Origin: Costus lasius
Taxonomy: Eukaryota > Streptophyta > Magnoliopsida > Zingiberales > Costaceae
Length of the DNA: 64,000 bases
Direction of reading: 5' to 3'
NCBI GenBank assembly: GCA_027563935.2
Contig: CM050448.1
Location: forward strand, 63,601,843 to 63,665,842
The position numbers were made by a program, and so were the translations under genes. The number at the start of each line of letters is the position of its first letter. Positions within the stretch are counted from its first letter, which is position 1. This document shows positions 1 through 11,724 of this stretch, in pieces. The notes below the pieces were generated by a model. That model was not told where the DNA came from. It did not search any database and was given only the letters and a program-made list of their open reading frames with translations.

Positions 1-1803
1 GTATGGAAGAGTAGCCTGACTCATCATAGAACGAACCATATCATGTAACGTTCTATTTCTCCTCTCGGACACACCATTCCATTGCGGTGTTCCTGGTGGA
101 GTGAGCTGTGAGATAATCCCACACTCCTTTAGATAGTCAGTAAATGCATGACTTAGGTATTCACCACCTCGATCTGAGCGAAGTGCCTTGATATTACGGC
201 CTAGCTGATTTTGTACTTCATTCTTGAACTCTTTGAACTTGTCAAAAGATTCACCCTTATGTCTCATCAGATAGACATACCCATATCTACTGAAATCATC
301 AGTAAAGGTAATGAAGTACTGATAGCCACCTCTGGCATGTTTACTAAATGGCCCACACACATCACTGTGTATAAGGTCAAGTAAACCTGAAGCCCTTTGA
401 CCTTTGTGAGGAAAAGGTGACTTCGTCATTTTACCCATTAAACAAGCCTTGCATGTATCAATCTCCTTGTAGGAGAATGATCCCAGCAGTCCATGATGAT
501 GCAACCGCTTAATGCGTTTCTCGTTAATATGGCCTAAACGACTATGCCATAGCAAGGTGCTGTCATCAGCATACTTGGCTTTCTTGATATCAACGTTCTG
601 TATAGAACATTCCATGTCCAACATGTATAACCCATTGTTAATTGAACCAGTTGCATAAACAATATTATCTAAAGACAAAACACACTTTGAAATATTGCAT
701 TCAAAGGAAAATCCCTTCCTGACAAGAGCAGGAATGGAGATAATATTTTTAGTTATACTGGGAACAAAGTAACAACTGTTTAGTTCTAATACAATTCCAG
801 ATGGTAAAGAAATGAAGTAGTCTCCTACAGCAACAGCAGCAACCCGTGCCCCGTTTCCAACGCGTAGGTCCACCTCATGCTGTCCCACCTGCCTTCTTCT
901 CTTGAGTTCCTGTACATTTGAACAAATGTGAACTCCACATGCAGTGTCCAACACCCATGATATAGAAGAAGAAAACATGACCTCAGTCACGAATATACCT
1001 GAGCCAGAAGCAAAGCTTCCCCTCTTGTCTCCTTGGAGCGCTTTACAGTCCTTTTTCCAGTGACCCAGCTGGCCACAGTGGAAACACCTGTATTCCTTGG
1101 ACCGCTTCACCTTCTGCTTCAGAGCCTTGCTGTAATTCTTGACCGGGGCCTTGCCCTTCTTCCCCTTCTTCTTGTTCCTTGAAGGAACCATCAAGACAGA
1201 GGTTGAAGGCTTACCCTTCAGAGTTTCCTCAGTGGTCAAGAGCATATTCAACAGCTCTGCCGGAGTACAATCGATTTTGTTCATATTAAAATTAATAATG
1301 AACGCGTCGAATGAAGGCGGAAGAGACTGTAGAATAATATCTACAGCAAGCTCCTGGTTGATGGTATGCCCCAGTTTCTCCAGAGCCTCCTTGTGCCCAA
1401 TCATCTTGAGCACGTGAGCTCCTACTGGGCTCCCCTCAGCCAGTTTGCTCTGAAAGAAGAGCTTCGTCAAATTATAGCGTTCAGTCCTCGCCTGTGCAGC
1501 ATACAGCATCTTGAGGTTTGCTATAATCTGTATAGCTGACATATCCTCATGCTGACGCTGCAGCGGTGGCGTCATAGACGCTAGCATCAGGCAAGCGACA
1601 TCAATGCTATCATTGACGTGCTTTTCATAGGCTTCCCGAACCGCCCTTGCGGCGTTCGGAGCGGGCTGCGGCGGTATCGCCGTCTCGAGGACATACAGTT
1701 TCCTCTCTGCCTTAAGAATAATCTTAAGGTGTCCAAACCAGTCAGAGAAGTTTGGCCCAGCAAACTTCTCCCTTTCCAGTAGGGATCGCACATTGAAGTT
1801 CAT
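1..1803 (-). CDS. Copia element G: gag-protease-integrase polyprotein, cut by the window edge
   Basis: The first part of a Ty1/copia gag-pol polyprotein. The chosen ATG is 1803-1801, opening MNFNVRSLLER, the same start as in sister element A. In order: Gag capsid region (about 1803-1100), a CCHC zinc knuckle (CFHCGQLGHWKKDC-like, about 1047-1090), an aspartic protease site WVLDTACGVHIC (about 935-965), the integrase HHCC finger (about 430-560), and the integrase core with its Asp in HSDVCGPF (about 350-378), Asp in RSDRGGEY (about 165-185) and Glu in VSERRN (about 57-70). I found no stop by comparison with copy A; the two codons that are stops in A are sense here. RT and RNase H lie left of the window. 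Best-preserved copia front half here. Lineage (Angela/BARE-like) is inferred. Confidence 0.85.
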   Translation of the reverse strand, partial: MNFNVRSLLEREKFAGPNFSDWFGHLKIILKAERKLYVLETAIPPQPAPNAARAVREAYEKHVNDSIDVACLMLASMTPPLQRQHEDMSAIQIIANLKMLYAAQARTERYNLTKLFFQSKLAEGSPVGAHVLKMIGHKEALEKLGHTINQELAVDIILQSLPPSFDAFIINFNMNKIDCTPAELLNMLLTTEETLKGKPSTSVLMVPSRNKKKGKKGKAPVKNYSKALKQKVKRSKEYRCFHCGQLGHWKKDCKALQGDKRGSFASGSGIFVTEVMFSSSISWVLDTACGVHICSNVQELKRRRQVGQHEVDLRVGNGARVAAVAVGDYFISLPSGIVLELNSCYFVPSITKNIISIPALVRKGFSFECNISKCVLSLDNIVYATGSINNGLYMLDMECSIQNVDIKKAKYADDSTLLWHSRLGHINEKRIKRLHHHGLLGSFSYKEIDTCKACLMGKMTKSPFPHKGQRASGLLDLIHSDVCGPFSKHARGGYQYFITFTDDFSRYGYVYLMRHKGESFDKFKEFKNEVQNQLGRNIKALRSDRGGEYLSHAFTDYLKECGIISQLTPPGTPQWNGVSERRNRTLHDMVRSMMSQATLPY

Positions 1804-3634
1804 GGTGTTCGTTGCTGCAGGTATCTACAACAATGCAAGAACAGCAAGGTCAGTATCAATGTATAAGAATCAATCAGGACTTAAGAAAGATTCTTTTTCT
1901 CACTATTTTATCAGGCGTGAAAAATCCAGCAAAACAGCCCGAAAGAGTAGAACTCTTTTAGTGAGATGGGATCCAGATTTCATACTTGGTCTCCGCGTCC
2001 CGCTCAGGCGAGATAAGATGCACAGAGAGTACAAGCACTAATCTCTGGTAGGCTATCCCAGCCAATCGCCAACCCGTGCGATTCCCCTTCATCTGGGCAA
2101 TCCAGCAGACTGTGCCAACTGAGTTGGTACAACACAATCTCTGACCCCACAGATGGCTGCCTCCATGTGCTACCATATGCGCCACATATGTAGACTACAC
2201 GGTCAAGCTGACCCAACCTACTCCCTGGACCACCATGTGCTATGCTGAGCAACGAGAAGGGATAAATCCCTGCTCTGTAACACACAGGTGTAGTCCCGCA
2301 CCGTCTGAAGATAGATGGACGTGCCCACTGAGTGGGTACAACACGGCTCCAACGATAATCAGAACAGTGAGGTTTCGCGTCAGAAGGCATTCGAGCTTGA
2401 TATTTAAGCGTTGGATTTTAACGGTCTTTTATCTTCCTGCCTATCATGCAATTACTATGGTGATAGCAGAAGATAATTTAATCATGCAATTCTAATATTA
2501 ACAAATAAAAGAAAGCATGTATCTTATGTGGTAAAAGCCCATAGCCCTAGTGAGACCTTAACCTAGCTTAAGTCTACACTTGCTCTTCATGGGTCTTTAG
2601 CTGCTCATCTGGCCCAAGCAGGGCCCTAGCGCCATTTGCAGCACTGGTGCGCCCACCAGGAATTTGCGCCAGGTCCTAGGTTCGAACCCTAGACCTCCCA
2701 CCTGGTCCAGCCACTGCTGCATGCGCTTCTACCAAGTGTGCTCTGTGCTCTTGTCTAATTAAATTACAATTTAACTATCTAGACAAGAGTGACACGCAGG
2801 TCACTTTCACATTATAAATTAATCAAAATTGTGATTCGCAGATCACAAAAATAAAATTAATTTACAACAATTAATCCCAGGCTCGCAGGCCCCAGCACAG
2901 CACACATTAATAACAGGCAGCCCACATAAGACTAAATAGACAAACATATGCATCAATCAAGAATCATGTGATCCATACATAAAAATTAAAATTTTTCGAA
3001 AACCCCTTGGGATCAATTTTAATTTTTCCTTATTTCCCCTACAACCTTACAACGGTCCATTACTAGGGATCCACTCAACCAACCTAGTCAGATCCACTAC
3101 CCTTGCATGCACCAAGTCCTAACTGACTTGAGTTGACCATAAGGTCAACCATGCATGCGCCAGGGCTGAACGACCACACAGAGGTCTGGCAAGCGGGCGT
3201 GACCCCGGGCCTAACTCAGGTGCGTTCATTAGTCGTCTCAATCAGACATCGCTACACGCCTGTCTGCAGTCGACCTATAGCCACCATAGGCTTGCGCCGA
3301 GGTGCTAACTGGTCGACCCATTCAGGCTGTCAGATAGTCTGATCAGACATTCTGGATCTAACCTAGGGGTGACTTCAACCCTAATAACCCGTCTAAGGGT
3401 TTACAGTAGGCGGCTTAGATCTAAGGTGATACGCGCAAGAGATATAAGTTTTTGATAAAAACTCTATAACAAGTGCCAAGGCATCATACATGCGTAACAC
3501 ATAAACTTACATCATGCGCAACCTTACAACATGCGTCAACTACAAGTAAAGGTTCGCATGTATTCTAGATCTAGCAAGATGGCGCATACAAGGATCACAA
3601 ATCATAGCAAACATATTATCATGCGATTTAGCCT
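1804..3634 (-). other. Element G untranslated leader
   Basis: About 1.8 kb between the primer-binding site and the gag ATG, with no convincing coding frame. It aligns with the leader of element A (57651-59428) in long blocks, for example near 1960-2200 against 57805-58040, and near 3110-3420 against 58960-59250. A long leader before gag is known for BARE-1-like copia elements, where it carries translation and packaging signals; no specific signal is identified here. Small frames inside it are chance. Confidence 0.75.
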
Positions 3635-3646
3635 GCTCTGATACCA
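3635..3646 (-). other. Primer-binding site of element G (initiator tRNA-Met type)
   Basis: On the minus strand this reads TGGTATCAGAGC, two bases inside the end of the 5' LTR. It is complementary to the 3' end of plant initiator tRNA-Met, the usual minus-strand primer of these elements. Confidence 0.9.
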
Positions 3647-3648
3647 AT

Positions 3649-5329
3649 TGCAGGGGTCCCCTTCAAGGGGGAGCGAAAAACCCTAATGGGCGCATGTGTT
3701 TCAACGCAGCGGAAATAAGGGTTTTAGGGATCATTAGCATGATATATGATCAACTATGAAAAATCGATTGCAAAATGCCAATAAGATTCATACCATCGCC
3801 ATCTATGGATGAAGTGTTGGAAGCAAAAACCGAAAGGGGTCTTCTCCCTAGTCGACGCACACACGATGAAGAATGGCCTCTCCTTGTCGTCTTTGTGCTA
3901 GCAAAGCTTCAAGGGTCCTTTGCGCATGGAGGAGATGAGATCCTTGGGCTTGGCGAAAAAGAAGTTCCTCTACACTCGTCAAGACTTTTGTCACACGAGA
4001 AGGGAGGAGATGTCGTCCGAAGTTGATGATCGACAAGGGAGTAAACACGTTCTAATCAACGTGGGCGTTGCTATCCAAAAATAGTAACCCATTACTCACT
4101 TCGGTTATGCGTTCACATGAAGTGAACCGCAACCCTCTTCTCCCATTCGAACCTTTTGAACCAAGCGCTCATAACATGAGCCGGTTCAAGTGACTTTGGT
4201 TCAAGACCAAATCGGCCCAAGCAATGGTCGATCTTATTGAACCACAAGGTTCAAGATCACCGTTGATCTCTCGATGCTCTAGATCTCACTGATCTAGCAT
4301 CATAACTCTCGATCGAAGCTTACCGATCTAAAGCCCTAATCAATCAAACATGATCAGACCAGATCTCACTCTCAATCAGAGTTTAACACCCCTTTAAACT
4401 GAACTAAACAATTCAGTCCACACGATCTGACTTAAAGAAGCCATATCATCAAATTGTGCGACCCTAAGGGTTTCCTTTAAATGTCGGTAACGATAACTCA
4501 CGTTATCACGATCAGTGAGGGGTATCTAGCAACACATCACTGTCTCCCGATATAAAGGAAAGAGTCTTCTAAGACTTCACCCAAACCACAGCACAAGTGT
4601 GAATCCAATTCACTAGGCATGCATACTTCCTTTGCCACTTGATGTTCTTATTGGACAAGCCTGTCAAGCTTGTAACTCCAATATGATGAGCATGATTAGA
4701 TCAGATGAACACTGTCACCTGGGTATGGCCATACACTCTCTCAATCATCTCATCCAGGGGGGCCCTTATAGAACATCACACTCCTTAAACAAGGAGACGG
4801 CAATCCTATGTCTATCACTAGTGTCCTAACCTGACTCAAGCTCACCATCCAAGATAGTCTATAATCATTATGTTTCAAATGATATTGAACTACCTCAAAA
4901 CAATGACAATCATCATTTAGAAAACACAAGTGATCTCAAGTCAGAGGAAATGTGCCACTTGTCGCAATCAAGGAATATTCACATTGTGACAAACAATTGA
5001 ACATCCTAGTAGGGTCTGTCCAGTACATCCCATGTACCCATGAGTCTACATCTTATTCCATGCTCGAAGCATCCTATAAGATTAGAACACATATTAGTCT
5101 TAACCATATCAAGGCTGTCTCATGTTCACCAAGATACATCGACCAAGGACATAATAGCATGTCAGCCCAGCTGAACAGCTTTGAGACATTATTCAGAAGA
5201 ACATATATTGCAGCAGACAATGTAGCTAACTGAATAACAACCATGCCTTTATAAACTTAAGAGTTTATTACATGATACAGATACATTCCCACAGGCCTCA
5301 AACATTAGCCTTAAGGGCATACCCCAACA
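3649..5329 (-). repeat. 5' LTR of copia element G (1,681 bp)
   Basis: It is bounded by the primer-binding site on the left and by interrupted gypsy F gag on the right. On the minus strand it begins TGTTGGGG; the internal end is slightly degraded (plus strand starts TGCAGGGG rather than TGTTGGG). It is homologous to the first ~1,660 bp of element A's LTR (59443-61102). Any target-duplication partner lies outside the window to the left; the right flank is CATGC (5330-5334). Confidence 0.85.
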
Positions 5330-5330
5330 C

Positions 5331-5690
5331 ATGCAGAGGAGAGTCAGGCCGTCTTCTAGTCAGAGTCAACCTTCACAGAGGGATAGTTATGCTATTGACA
5401 TTGGGACTAAGAGGCAGAGATATGGTAGTGGAGTATCTCGAGAGTCGATCCGTCCTTATCACGGTGTTGGATCTAGCTCTACAGTTCACCAGAGGACTTG
5501 TTATAAGTGTGGCAAAGAGGGTCACTTGGCGAGGTCATGCACTGCTTCATCAGTACAGTGTCATCTATGTAAGCGATTTGGTCATTATAAAAAGGATTGC
5601 CCTAATAGAGATTCAGTGCCACAATATAGCCAACCACCCAGACGTCAGTTAGGGGGACATTCAGGTGGGTCAGGTCAGTTTAGACAGTAG
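5331..5690 (+). pseudogene. Element F gag C-terminal part with two zinc knuckles
   Basis: Encodes CYKCGKEGHLARSC and CHLCKRFGHYKKDC, two CCHC RNA-binding knuckles of a gypsy Gag nucleocapsid, within Ser/Gln/Arg-rich sequence. The frame ends in TAG at 5688-5690 and continues in the same frame past further stops (near 5715 and 5784) into the protease. The methionine at 5331 is not a real start: it lies at the junction with the inserted G LTR. Confidence 0.8.
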
Positions 5691-5798
5691 TATCAGCAAT
5701 TTCATCAGCCTCGCTAGCCACATGCCGCTCCACCCCAGACCCTTGCTCCTGCTCGTGTGTATGCGGCTTCTCATAAGGATGCATAGAGAGCATCAGAT

Positions 5799-6272
5799 TT
5801 GACACTGCGAGGTATTATTACTGTTTATGGTTTTCCTACTTGTTTATTGATACATACAGGTAGTACTCATTCTTTCATTGCAACTGACTTTGTGGCGAGA
5901 CTAAGGTTAAGACCCACAAAGGCAGTATGTGATTTGACCGTGTACATGCCATCAGGTGATGCATTATGGTCTTATTTGGCAGTTAAAGAGTGTCCCTTAG
6001 ATTTTGGAAATGTAGTTATCAATATAGATTTAATGGTGCAGAATTTATCTGATTTTGACATTTTATTGGGTATGGACTGGTTATTTGCCCACTATGCTCT
6101 AGTGGATTGTCGCAACTATGTGGTTACTTTTAATCCTCCTAGTGAAAATTCTTGGAATTTTGTTGGGGTGACTGGTCAGGTAGGCCCAATGATTTCAATG
6201 CTACAAGCAAGGAGACTTCTAAGAGAGGGTTGTCAAGGCTATTTATTATCTATTATTGGGGATGAAGAATAG
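5799..6272 (+). pseudogene. Element F protease region with altered catalytic motif
   Basis: Retropepsin-like region. The expected Asp-Thr/Ser-Gly active site reads LIHTGSTHSF, with His in place of the catalytic Asp. Downstream it has LLGMDWLFAHYALVDC, the conserved gypsy segment after the protease. The first codon is TTG, not a natural start, because this is an internal part of a polyprotein frame. It ends in a stop at 6270-6272, in frame with the RT that follows. Confidence 0.8.
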
Positions 6273-6299
6273 CCTAAATTACCAATTGAAAGCATACCT

Positions 6300-7229
6300 G
6301 TGGTCAGAGAATTTATGGATGTGTTTCCTGATGAATTGCCTGGTGTACCTCCAGTTAGACAGGTTGACTTTGCTATTGAGTTGCAACCTGGAACTGCTCC
6401 AATTTCAAAAGCTCCATATAGAATGGCACCAAAAGAGTTAGAAGAATTGAGGGAGCAATTGCAAGATTTGCTAAGTAAGGGATTCATTCGGCCTAGTGCT
6501 TCACCATGGGGAGCGCCAGTCTTGTTTGTCAAAAAGAAAGATGGATCCTTTAGATTGTGCATTGATTACAGACAACTAAATGCAGTTACAATCAAGAATA
6601 AATATCCTCTACCCAGAATAGATGATTTATTTGATCAGCTAAGGGGTACAAGGGTTTATTCGAAGATTGATCTTAAATTAGGGTACCATCAGCTGAGGAT
6701 CAAGGCAGAAGATATACCAAAAACTACATTTCGTACTCGATATGGACATTATGAATTTTTGGTGATGCCTTTTGGTCTAACTAATGCACTAGCTTCGTTT
6801 ATGGATCTGATGAATCGGGTATTTATTGAATATCTTGATAGGTTTATAGTAGTATTTATTGATGATATTTTGGTATACTCGCGTAGTGAAGCTGAGCATG
6901 GTCATCATTTGAGGGGTGTTCTAGAGACTCTTAGGAGAGAGAAGTTATATGCTAAATTCAGTAAGTGTGATTTCTAGTAAAAAGAAGTGTCTTTTCTTGG
7001 TCATGTGATTTCAGGTGCAGGTGTGGCCATAGATCCTCAGAAAATTTATGCAGTTACTGATTGGGAGAGGCCACAGTCTGTGCAAGAAATTAGAAGCTTT
7101 CTTGGGTTGGCTGGATACTATAGGCGTTTTGTAGAAGATTTTTCAAAAATTGCTACTCCTCTAACTAAGCTGACACGAAAAGGAGTAAAGTTTCATTGGG
7201 ATGATTCATGTGAGAACAGTTTCCAATAA
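6300..7229 (+). pseudogene. Element F reverse transcriptase
   Basis: The RT palm and fingers are well preserved: [44 protein letters not shown] and the catalytic [11 protein letters not shown]. Two adjacent stops (about 6975-6980) follow KFSKCDF, after which the same frame resumes with [12 protein letters not shown] and the RNase H connection up to a stop at 7227-7229. RT would copy element RNA into cDNA; here the frame is broken. Confidence 0.88.
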
Positions 7230-7241
7230 CTCAAGAATAAG

Positions 7242-7688
7242 TTGGTTAGTGCACCAGTGTTAGCAATCCTAGATGGTGTGGATGGTTTTACTGTATATAC
7301 TGATGCTTCAAGTCATGGTTTGGGTGGTGTGTTAATGCAACATGGTAAAGTTATTGCATATGCGTCTAGACAACTTAAAGATCATGAGAAAAACTATCCT
7401 GTTCATGATTTGGAATTAGCAGCAATGTGGAGACCTTATTTGTATGGTACTACATTTGAGATATTCACAGACCATAAGAGTTTAAAATATCTTTTTGATC
7501 AGAAGGAGTTGAACATGAGACAACGTCGGTGGATGGAATTTTTAAAAGATTTTGATTGTGCTATCAGTTATCATCCTGGTAAGGCAAATGTAGTAGCAGA
7601 TGCTCTAAGTAGGAAATCTAGAGGTACATTAGCACAGTTGAGAGTAGTTTACTCTGAGATGTCAGATATATGTCAGATTTTGGTCTAG
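7242..7688 (+). pseudogene. Element F RNase H
   Basis: Contains the RNase H motif [18 protein letters not shown], then [18 protein letters not shown] and [12 protein letters not shown]. Between DLELAA and the next block (MWRPYLYG) roughly seven residues of the usual family sequence are missing, a small in-frame deletion. A frameshift near 7670-7688 moves the reading to another frame for the integrase. Confidence 0.85.
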
Positions 7689-8880
7689 AGTTGATGAGCA
7701 ACACAAAAAATGGTTATTTGGCAATGATGGTAACTGGATCTGCTATTACACAGAAAGTTAAAGAGACGCAAGTTGAGAGTGATCAGTTGCAAGCCCTGAT
7801 AGTTAAATTGGAACTTGGTCGAATTCCAGGACTTAATAGAGACTCTGAAGGCGTATTGAGGTTTGAGGACAGGTTATGGGTTCCTGAAAGACATCTAGTG
7901 AAGGAGGAACTACTTAATGAAGCACATAAGTCTCAGTTTGCTATACACCCTAGTGGTATTAAAATGTATAAAGATCTTAAGAAATCATATTGGTGGCGTG
8001 GTATGAAAAGAGATATTGTTAAATTTGTGTCTCATTGTCTAACTTGTCAATAGGTCAAAGCAAAGCATGTAAGACCAGCTGGGATGTTGCAAAGTATGCC
8101 TATTCCAGAGTGGAAATGGGAGCATATTACAATGGATTTTATTTAAGTCCAAGAACTCTAAAGAAGCATGGTACAATTTGGGTGATAGTTGACAGATTAA
8201 CAAAATCAGCTCATTTCTTAGCCATGAGCAAAATTGATTCTCTTGATAAGTTGGCTAATCTTTATTGTAGGGAGATTGTGTAGATACATGGAGTGCATGT
8301 TAGTATTATTTTAGACAGGGACCCGAGATTTACATCTAGGTTTTGGGGTAGTTTGCAAAAGACATTGGGTACACAGTTGCGTTTCAGCACTGCCTTTCAC
8401 CCTCAGACTGATGGACAGTCTGAAAGGACCATTCAGACCTTAGAAGATCTATTGAGAGCGTGTGCTCTAGATTTTGGTGGCAGTTGGGAGAAATATTTAC
8501 ATATGGCAGAGTTTGCTTATAATAATAGTTACCACTCAGCTATTCAGATGGCTCCTTTTGAGGCCTTATATGGAAGAAGGTGCAGGACACCATTGTTTTG
8601 GGGTGTACCAAGAGAACAACTTTTACTGGGTCCTCATATGTTAGAGATTGAGGCAAAGATAATTCAACAGATAAGGCAAAAGATGATAACTGCGCAAAGT
8701 AGACAGAAGAGTTATGTAGAAAAAAGAAGAAGAGATCTTGAGTTTGCTGTGGGGGATCATGTGTTCCTGAAGGTATCACCTATGAAAGGGGTAAAGAGAT
8801 TTGGAAAGGAAGGTAAATTACCTCCTCGTTTTGTAGGACCATATGAGATTTTAGAGCGTATTGGCCCTGTAGCCCTGTAG
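7670..8880 (+). pseudogene. Element F integrase
   Basis: Broken into three frames (7670-8053, 8035-8283, 8293-8880). The HHCC zinc domain ends in SHCLTCQ before a stop at 8051-8053. [26 protein letters not shown] and [20 protein letters not shown] carry the core; the Glu-containing segment and NSYHSAIQMAPFEALYGRR are clear. A frameshift lies near 8150, and at 8863-8880 an 8-bp unit (CCCTGTAG) is duplicated, which shifts the frame and creates the stop. Confidence 0.85.
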
Positions 8881-8888
8881 CTTACAAA

Positions 8889-9209
8889 GTGGCCTTACCA
8901 CCATCATTAGCTCTTGTTCATAATGTGTTCATTGTGTCAATGCTGAGAAAGTATATACCAGATCCTTCACATGTGTTGCAACACAGTCAACCAGAAATTT
9001 TGCAAGATGTTACCTACCCAGAGCATGCTGTACAAATATTAGATAGAAAAGAGCATAGATTGAGGAATAAAGTTATTGAACTTGTGAAAGTTAAATGGCA
9101 GAATCATCCAGAAACTGAGGCTACTTGGGAACGTGAAGAAGATGTCAGAGCTCAATGTCCAGATTTGTTCGAGAGAGATGATGAGAATGATGTTTCTGAA
9201 AATGCTTGA
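8889..9209 (+). pseudogene. Element F integrase C-terminus with chromodomain-like tail
   Basis: Continues the integrase in a new frame (HNVFIVSMLRKYIPDPSHVL) and ends with NKVIELVKVKWQNHPETEA followed by TWEREEDVRAQCPDLF, the pattern of plant chromovirus chromodomain tails, which can steer integration toward particular chromatin. A natural stop follows at 9207-9209. Confidence 0.8.
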
Positions 9210-9230
9210 ATTTGGAGGACCAAATTCTTA

Positions 9231-9244
9231 TTTGGTGGGGAGAA
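9231..9244 (+). other. Polypurine tract of element F
   Basis: TTGGTGGGGAGAA lies directly before the TGTTATAATT start of the 3' LTR, the expected position for the plus-strand primer. Confidence 0.7.
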
Positions 9245-9494
9245 TGTTATAATTAATCCCAATTTTGTGAATCTTTTTAAATTGGAGGGCAAATATGTAA
9301 TTTGGAATCCAAATCCAAATCAATTTGATTGCAACTCTTGGCCGTTTCTCTTTTTTCTCTCTCTCGCTCTCGTTCTCTCACACGGTTTTATTTCTCTCTC
9401 GCTTCGCCTTTTGTCGCCGCTTGATCTGCTGCCACCGAGTCTACTTTGATTTTCTTGGGAGAGAGAAATTCTTTGAATCTGCTGTTGTCTTCTC
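9245..9494 (+). repeat. Element F 3' LTR, left piece
   Basis: Begins TGTTATAATTAATCCC next to the polypurine tract and includes a CT-rich stretch (about 9345-9400). It is cut at 9494 by copia element D and resumes at 19034. The final TTCTC (9490-9494) is the D target site, repeated at 19029-19033. Confidence 0.8.
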
Positions 9495-11724
9495 TGTTAG
9501 GGAATACCGGGTGTAATTTAAAATTTTGTAGTCCCAGGACGCAGTGGAAGAATCATTACACCCGAAACATATTCCGATCCCAAGGATCCATGCGAGGGAG
9601 AACACAAGGATGTGACAAGGATGATACCTCTATTGCTTGCTCGGTTCTTGAAGCCATGTTCGAAGACGATCAAGTGCTCGCCCTCTACAAGTATCCACGC
9701 ATCGACTCCTTGATCGTTGCTCCCTTCCACGCTTGGTGCTAGCCTCGGGAAGAGAATCAAGCCTTAGGGTTCCTTCACTTCTCTTGCGCCACCTCCAAGA
9801 TGAAAGCGCCAAGAAGAGATGAAGAGGAAGATGATGCCGCCAAGCTCTTCTTGTTCTTGCGCCAAGACAAGGAAATGATGATGCTTGCGGCTATGGAAGA
9901 ATATGAAGACACCATGCACTCCTCCTTCTTGCACCAAAGAGAGAGGAAGAAGAGGATGCTTGCGGCTTCAAGGAGGAAGAAGGTTGCGCCACCTCTATGC
10001 ACTCTCGCCCTTATGCTTGCGCCTCCTCTTGATGTGCTCACGCCTCCAAGGATTGAACACACGAACCAACCTACCAAGAGGGGGCGGCAAGGGTCCTATT
10101 AATAGGACAAGGGGCGGCTAGGGTAATGGCTAGGATCATGCCAAGTGTCGGCTAAGATAAAGGAGTCTTGAGGTAAGGAAAGTCTCCAAGACTTTACCAT
10201 AAACCTCATTCAACCTATCCTAATTTGCCCAATGGCCATATCAGCCCAAGACATTCCTTAGAGGCATGCATTCCATCCAAGGAGAAGGGCTAGGCGCAAT
10301 AAGCAAGAGGAATTCGGCTAGGGTGGTGTCTTGGGAGAAATTAGGGTTTGACGTAAGGTAAGTCTCCAAGACTTTACCATATACCTCTTCCCAACATCCA
10401 TATGCGCCTAGGAACTTCCCATAAAAGTTCTCAAGCCATATTAGCCCCAAGACTTGCCTTAGACGCAAGGTTTCCATCAAGGGAGAAAGGGCAAGGCACC
10501 TTTTACTTCCTTAATGAAGCAAAACTGCTCACTTCACCCCATTATGCCCCTAGGCACTAATGGGTAAAGACTTCTCCCCATTATACCCTTTTAGCCAATT
10601 CTCTCTTCATGACAACTAATTATTGGGCCTCATTGAATAATGAGCAAGCCCAAACTTCATGGCATGGGTTGATTAAGCTATTGGATCCAATCCAATGCAA
10701 CCCTAATCCAAATGTGACCAATCTAGGTCAATTTCCGGTCAACCTGCCAAAAATGAAGTTTGGCTCCAATAACCTTCTTCCAACTCATCAGGCCCATAGA
10801 CGCTGATGAAATCTTCCAAATGGATCCAAGTTATCCAATAACTTGATCCTAAGGCTTCTGATTAAAGCAACGTCAAGAGTCTATATGTGTGACCCCGTAG
10901 GATCCTAATGATGATGGCAATGATGTAAACATCATAAGTAGTGAGGGGTATCTAGCAACACATCACTACTACCCATGTCATAGGACTTAAGTCATATGGC
11001 AACAACTCCTAACCAAACAACGAGGATTCCCATGCATTATAGATCCCTTTGCCTAAACTGATATCCTGTCATTGGATTAGTCTCAAGTTCATCAATCCAA
11101 TGCATTGGTCATGACTCAACTAGTGTGGCCACACATTCCTATCATGCACCAATAAGGTGGGGCGCCCCCGAGTGGATATCATGCTTCCAATAAGGAAGGG
11201 GCAAATCCTACTATTGGTCATCCATGTCTCTACATGACTTATGACATTCCCAATGACAGTCGTTTTGGTATCTCAATTACGGAGAGACGTAAGACTGTAT
11301 CAAAGCATACCCATCATCAAATCTAGACATGAATACCTCAAGTGTAAGGATCAATGCAAACCTCTTGCATGTGAGATTGACTTGTTGACTAGACAAGTCA
11401 ATCCTCATGGTGGATCACTCCAGTGCATCCAATGCACCTGTATGTCTGCATTACTGTGCCCCGAACCTAACCAACCCATACACCAGTCTCACATGTACCA
11501 AAGCTGTCCCATAACTGCTAAGGTACCTTGACTGGGGATAGCTTATGAGAATGGATCCAACCAAACTCCTGGGACATTATTTATGCAACTCAATACATCA
11601 ACGCAGGTAGAGAAGTTGCATAATAACGACCATGCCTCTATAAAGAATAACAATTCTATCAAAGTACATTCAAACAATGCCCGACCATGTCCAAACATTG
11701 GTCTGCAGGGCATAAACACCAACA
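9495..11724 (-). repeat. 3' LTR of element D (2,230 bp)
   Basis: TGTTAGGG...CACCAACA ends. It matches the 5' LTR at 16495-19028 over most of its length (for example 9495-10990 against 16495-17990). Frames of about 100 codons here (such as 9800-10102) are low-complexity Glu/Arg-rich and antisense to the element; they are not treated as genes. Confidence 0.9.

Larger units (their letters stand above)
5330..9209 (+). mobile_element. Gypsy/chromovirus F: interrupted, decayed internal region
   Basis: Plus-strand Ty3/gypsy internal DNA running from mid-gag to the end of pol. Domain order is zinc knuckles, protease, RT, RNase H, integrase and a chromodomain-like tail, the order of chromoviruses. 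The 5' LTR and gag N-terminus are missing because copia G inserted at 5329/5330; they should lie left of the window. The coding frame is broken by many stops and at least three frameshifts (near 7670, 8150 and 8880), so it is old and non-functional. Its 3' LTR starts at 9245. Confidence 0.88.

Noticed and set aside
2004..2390. 128-codon frame in the G leader
   Set aside because: Lies in a leader conserved as DNA; the matching part of the A leader does not preserve the full frame, and no domain is visible.
9800..10102. 100-codon frame conserved in both D LTRs (also 16800-17102)
   Set aside because: It is antisense to the element, low-complexity, and shared only because LTRs are copies of each other.
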